From positions 1 to 8,692 of the forward strand of contig JBFIHZ010000156.1 of assembly GCA_041601535.1 (NCBI GenBank): DNA of 8,692 nucleotides. The letters are read 5' to 3'. Positions 6,842 through 8,692 of the stretch are shown in pieces (positions within the stretch are counted from its first letter, which is position 1; each line of letters opens with the position of its first letter). The DNA comes from JBFIHZ01 sp041601535. Its GTDB lineage: Bacteria; Pseudomonadota; Gammaproteobacteria; Xanthomonadales; SZUA-36. Both the position numbers and the translations under genes were made by a program. Below the pieces are notes generated by a model. That model did not search any database, was not told the DNA's origin, and was given only the letters and a program-made list of their open reading frames with translations.

Positions 6842-7053
6842 GGTTCTGACCGGTCCCAATTTGCCGTTGTTTATGCTACGTTTGCCGCGGCCGGGCGTCT
6901 TCGTTCAGCGCAGCTTCATGTGCCGGGCGTTACCCTCATCATCATCCCCATGCCGACAGGTAGATGCTGTACCCGTATCGGCGCGCGCATCGCCCTGCAC
7001 TGGCCAACAGCATAAATGCCACGGCATATGTACAAACCATCGGAGACTTGATC
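6842..7053. other. 212-bp intergenic region with short direct repeats
   Basis: No gene is supported here. Two direct repeats are visible: TTTGCCG at 6860-6866 and 6881-6887 (21 bp apart, two helical turns), and GCCGGGCGT at 6890-6898 and 6923-6931. I found no convincing -35/-10 pair and no hairpin with a T run after the hydrolase stop codon. An in-frame open extension of the next gene starts at 6964, but it would place 30 residues in front of a clear signal peptide. Confidence 0.4.
7042..7045 (+). promoter_or_regulatory. ribosome binding site of the secreted four-cysteine protein
   Basis: GGAG lies 8 bases before the ATG at 7054. It favours this start over the in-frame ATG at 6964, and the signal peptide then begins at once. 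Confidence 0.65.
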
Positions 7054-8136
7054 ATGTCACTTAGCCATCGTACCGGAACCGTAATGCCCGCCAGCTTGCT
7101 GGCCGCATTGCTGTTGTTGTTGAGTAATCCGGCCCAGGCGCTATACGAGAATTACCTGTCGAATTACACCACCCCGATTCCGCCGGCCTGTGTGACCAAT
7201 ATCCCGGTGCTGGACTCGTTCAACTTCAGTGGCAGCGAGATCATCAGCGAGCAGGTGGTTACCTGGATCAATACCGAGTTCGTGGAACAGGATCTGGAAA
7301 TCACCGTGTGGCAGATGGGTTGTCCTGAACCTGGCCGGCGCATCTTGCTGGTAACACTCGAGTTGTTGGATGATGCCGATGGGTTCGCAGACATCGCCCT
7401 GCTGCCCTGGGCTTGGGGAAGAATAGCCGGGGACCCCACGCGCTACCGCTTCAGGCTTAACGTCGAGCCCAATACCAATCAGGCCATGGATGATGTCACC
7501 GGTTTTCTGTACGAAGGCGTTCAGGTGACGTTTATCATGGACACCTATGCGCCGCTGGCGGAAGATTTTGATTTCGACAAGATCATGCTGGCCAGCCAGT
7601 ACAACGGGGCTTTTGAGCTGGAACTGGAAGACCCGGAAGGCTATCTGTCCACCGCGCAAGTACCGCGCTACAAGGGCAATCTGGCCGCCGCCGATATGAC
7701 CCTGACCGGACGCTTGTCCGGCAACTGGGTAACGCCGTCGGCTGCCGACCAGGGCTTTGTGCTGGCGTTTGAGGAACTGGCAGATTCTTCCGAAGGCTTG
7801 TTCTTCCTGTCCTGGTACACCTATGACCAAAACGGCGACCTGCTGTGGCTGACCGGTGCCAATACCTACGAATTGCAGGCCGCCGAGGTCAGTTTTGATA
7901 TCGAGCTGGTCACCAACGGCCAGTTCCTCGGTTCGAAAACGGCAAACCGGCAGGTGGTGGGCACCGGCACGCTGAGCGCGTTTGACTGCAATGATCTGGA
8001 GCTGAGTTTTGATCTAAGCGCCCTGGGGCTGGGCTCCGGCACCATTCCGCTGCGCCGGTTGTTCTCACTGGAAATCCAGGGTTACGCCTGCGGTGACAAC
8101 GCCACCCGCATCGAGCACATCAACGACGGCGGTTAA
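7054..8136 (+). CDS. secreted four-cysteine protein of unknown function
   Basis: This 360-residue protein has a clear signal peptide (residues 1-29, long leucine run, Ala-Gln-Ala cleavage site). The mature part starts at Leu30. An N-terminal beta-rich region (50-200) precedes a segment at 217-270 with the pattern GNWVTPSAADQGF, then FFLSWYTYDQNGDLLWLTG. From memory, similar 'G.W..P...GQGF ... WYTYD..G...WL.G' segments recur in many uncharacterised exported gammaproteobacterial proteins, often as repeats; here I see one. The cysteines are Cys46, Cys90, Cys312 and Cys346, an even number compatible with disulfide bonds in the periplasm or outside. No catalytic motif is recognised. The stop is followed 58 bp later by an intrinsic terminator, so the transcript ends here. 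The gene is well supported; its function is unknown. Confidence 0.85.
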   Translation: MSLSHRTGTVMPASLLAALLLLLSNPAQALYENYLSNYTTPIPPACVTNIPVLDSFNFSGSEIISEQVVTWINTEFVEQDLEITVWQMGCPEPGRRILLVTLELLDDADGFADIALLPWAWGRIAGDPTRYRFRLNVEPNTNQAMDDVTGFLYEGVQVTFIMDTYAPLAEDFDFDKIMLASQYNGAFELELEDPEGYLSTAQVPRYKGNLAAADMTLTGRLSGNWVTPSAADQGFVLAFEELADSSEGLFFLSWYTYDQNGDLLWLTGANTYELQAAEVSFDIELVTNGQFLGSKTANRQVVGTGTLSAFDCNDLELSFDLSALGLGSGTIPLRRLFSLEIQGYACGDNATRIEHINDGG

Positions 8137-8194
8137 TCCGCACGGGCGATGCTCATTCGGGAACATCAATGGCAGCATGGGCAGTACAGCATGT

Positions 8195-8227
8195 GGGCCG
8201 GGGTCCGGCAGGACACCGGCCCTTTTT
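8195..8227 (+). terminator. intrinsic (Rho-independent) terminator
   Basis: GGGCCGGGGTCC (8195-8206) pairs with GGACACCGGCCC (8211-8222) around the loop GGCA. There are 11 pairs and a single G-A mismatch, and five T's follow (8223-8227). It terminates the transcript of the secreted four-cysteine protein and separates it from the last gene. Confidence 0.88.
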
Positions 8228-8314
8228 GATTGTGCCGTTTGGGTTAAAATCCCACTGGCCATGAGCACACTGGCTGTAGCGTTTTAAACTCACCCGAATC
8301 CGGATTGACCCGCC

Positions 8315-8686
8315 ATGTTCCGCATCCTGATCCAGCGCATTGCCACTTATCTTGCCGGACTGATCCTGGCACTGGTGGTGGTGGCTGCCCTGTTCTGGGT
8401 GATTGCCGTGCCCATCAACCGGGCCTTTATCGAGGAAGATCCGGCCGCGGCCGGGGCCAGCCATGATGGTGGCCCGGCCAGCGCGACAGAACAGGCGCAG
8501 GGTGTGGATTACTGTCAATGCGTGTATGAAGCTGATGAAGGTGAGGTGTTGCCGGCGCTTGAGGGTGTGGGCTGCAACCGCAACACGCTGACCATCCCGA
8601 ACCTTGATGAGCTGCCCGTCTGCACCTTCCCGGTGTGGAACGAAGATCGGCTCAGCGAAGAGCCCGACTACGGTTTGGAGCAGTAA
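8315..8686 (+). CDS. small membrane-anchored four-cysteine protein, function unknown
   Basis: This 123-residue protein has one N-terminal hydrophobic segment (residues 11-33) preceded by two arginines. This suggests a bitopic inner-membrane protein with its C-terminal 90 residues in the periplasm, or less likely an uncleaved signal. A low-complexity Ala/Gly/Glu linker (38-64) leads to a C-terminal part with Cys67-x-Cys69 (DYCQCVY), Cys87 (GVGCNRN) and Cys103 (LPVCTFP), and an acidic end. The CxC plus two further cysteines could bind a metal or form disulfides; neither can be shown here. I do not recognise the family. The start at 8315 has only a weak Shine-Dalgarno (GGA near 8301). The gene lies after a strong terminator, so it should have its own promoter. 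A TAAAAT box at 8245-8250 is the best -10 candidate, but it lacks a properly spaced -35. Confidence 0.7.
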   Translation: MFRILIQRIATYLAGLILALVVVAALFWVIAVPINRAFIEEDPAAAGASHDGGPASATEQAQGVDYCQCVYEADEGEVLPALEGVGCNRNTLTIPNLDELPVCTFPVWNEDRLSEEPDYGLEQ

Positions 8687-8692
8687 TTGTCC

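Noticed and set aside
6936..6947. CAT triplet run (TCATCATCATCC)
   Set aside because: Only three to four units; no evidence of a functional or variable microsatellite.
7141..7830. 229-codon minus-strand open frame opposite the secreted protein
   Set aside because: It is a shadow frame. The plus-strand gene has a signal peptide, ribosome binding site and terminator.
8228..8275. tRNA-like T-arm, GGGTTAAAATCCC at 8241-8253
   Set aside because: The loop departs from the TTCRANT consensus. No acceptor, D or anticodon arms could be fitted around it, so it is not called as a tRNA or a tRNA fragment.

Overview
The window is GC-rich, densely coded DNA from a Gram-negative bacterium. Five of its seven intact genes encode proteins with exported or membrane-anchored N-termini. 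The protein families, and a C-terminal Asp-Gly-Phe-Glu tail on one exported protein, recall the Gammaproteobacteria around the Lysobacterales (Xanthomonadales). That placement is an inference from recalled sequence style, not from a marker gene.

Layout. Bases 1-72 are an open frame that may be the last codons of a membrane protein lying mostly outside the window. Bases 182-1519 (minus) encode a secreted parallel beta-helix protein with a CSLREA-like N-terminus and a choice-of-anchor Q-like C-terminus. Short TGACCCC/GGGGTCA repeats flank this gene in mirrored order. Bases 1901-3679 (plus) encode an exported M14 zinc carboxypeptidase with acidic, calcium-loop-like inserts. It converges on a CNNM/CorC-type membrane protein (3752-4810, minus), and an 18-bp perfect palindrome lies between the two. 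Upstream of the CNNM gene on the same strand, 48 bp away, is a histidine-containing polytopic membrane protein (4859-5587, minus), so the two may be co-transcribed.

A 132-bp divergent spacer separates that pair from an exported alkaline-phosphatase-superfamily hydrolase (5720-6841, plus). This is followed by a secreted four-cysteine protein of unknown function (7054-8136, plus) with a strong intrinsic terminator (8195-8227). Last is a small bitopic membrane protein with four cysteines (8315-8686, plus), complete just before the window ends.

How the genes relate. No pathway links them: two are degradative or hydrolytic enzymes of the cell envelope, one is a probable divalent-cation transporter, and the others are surface or envelope proteins of unknown role. 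I see no CRISPR array, tRNA, rRNA, prophage or transposase gene. The points most worth a second look are the mirrored repeats around the beta-helix gene, its DGFE tail, the acidic inserts in the peptidase, and the undescribed four-cysteine proteins at the right end.
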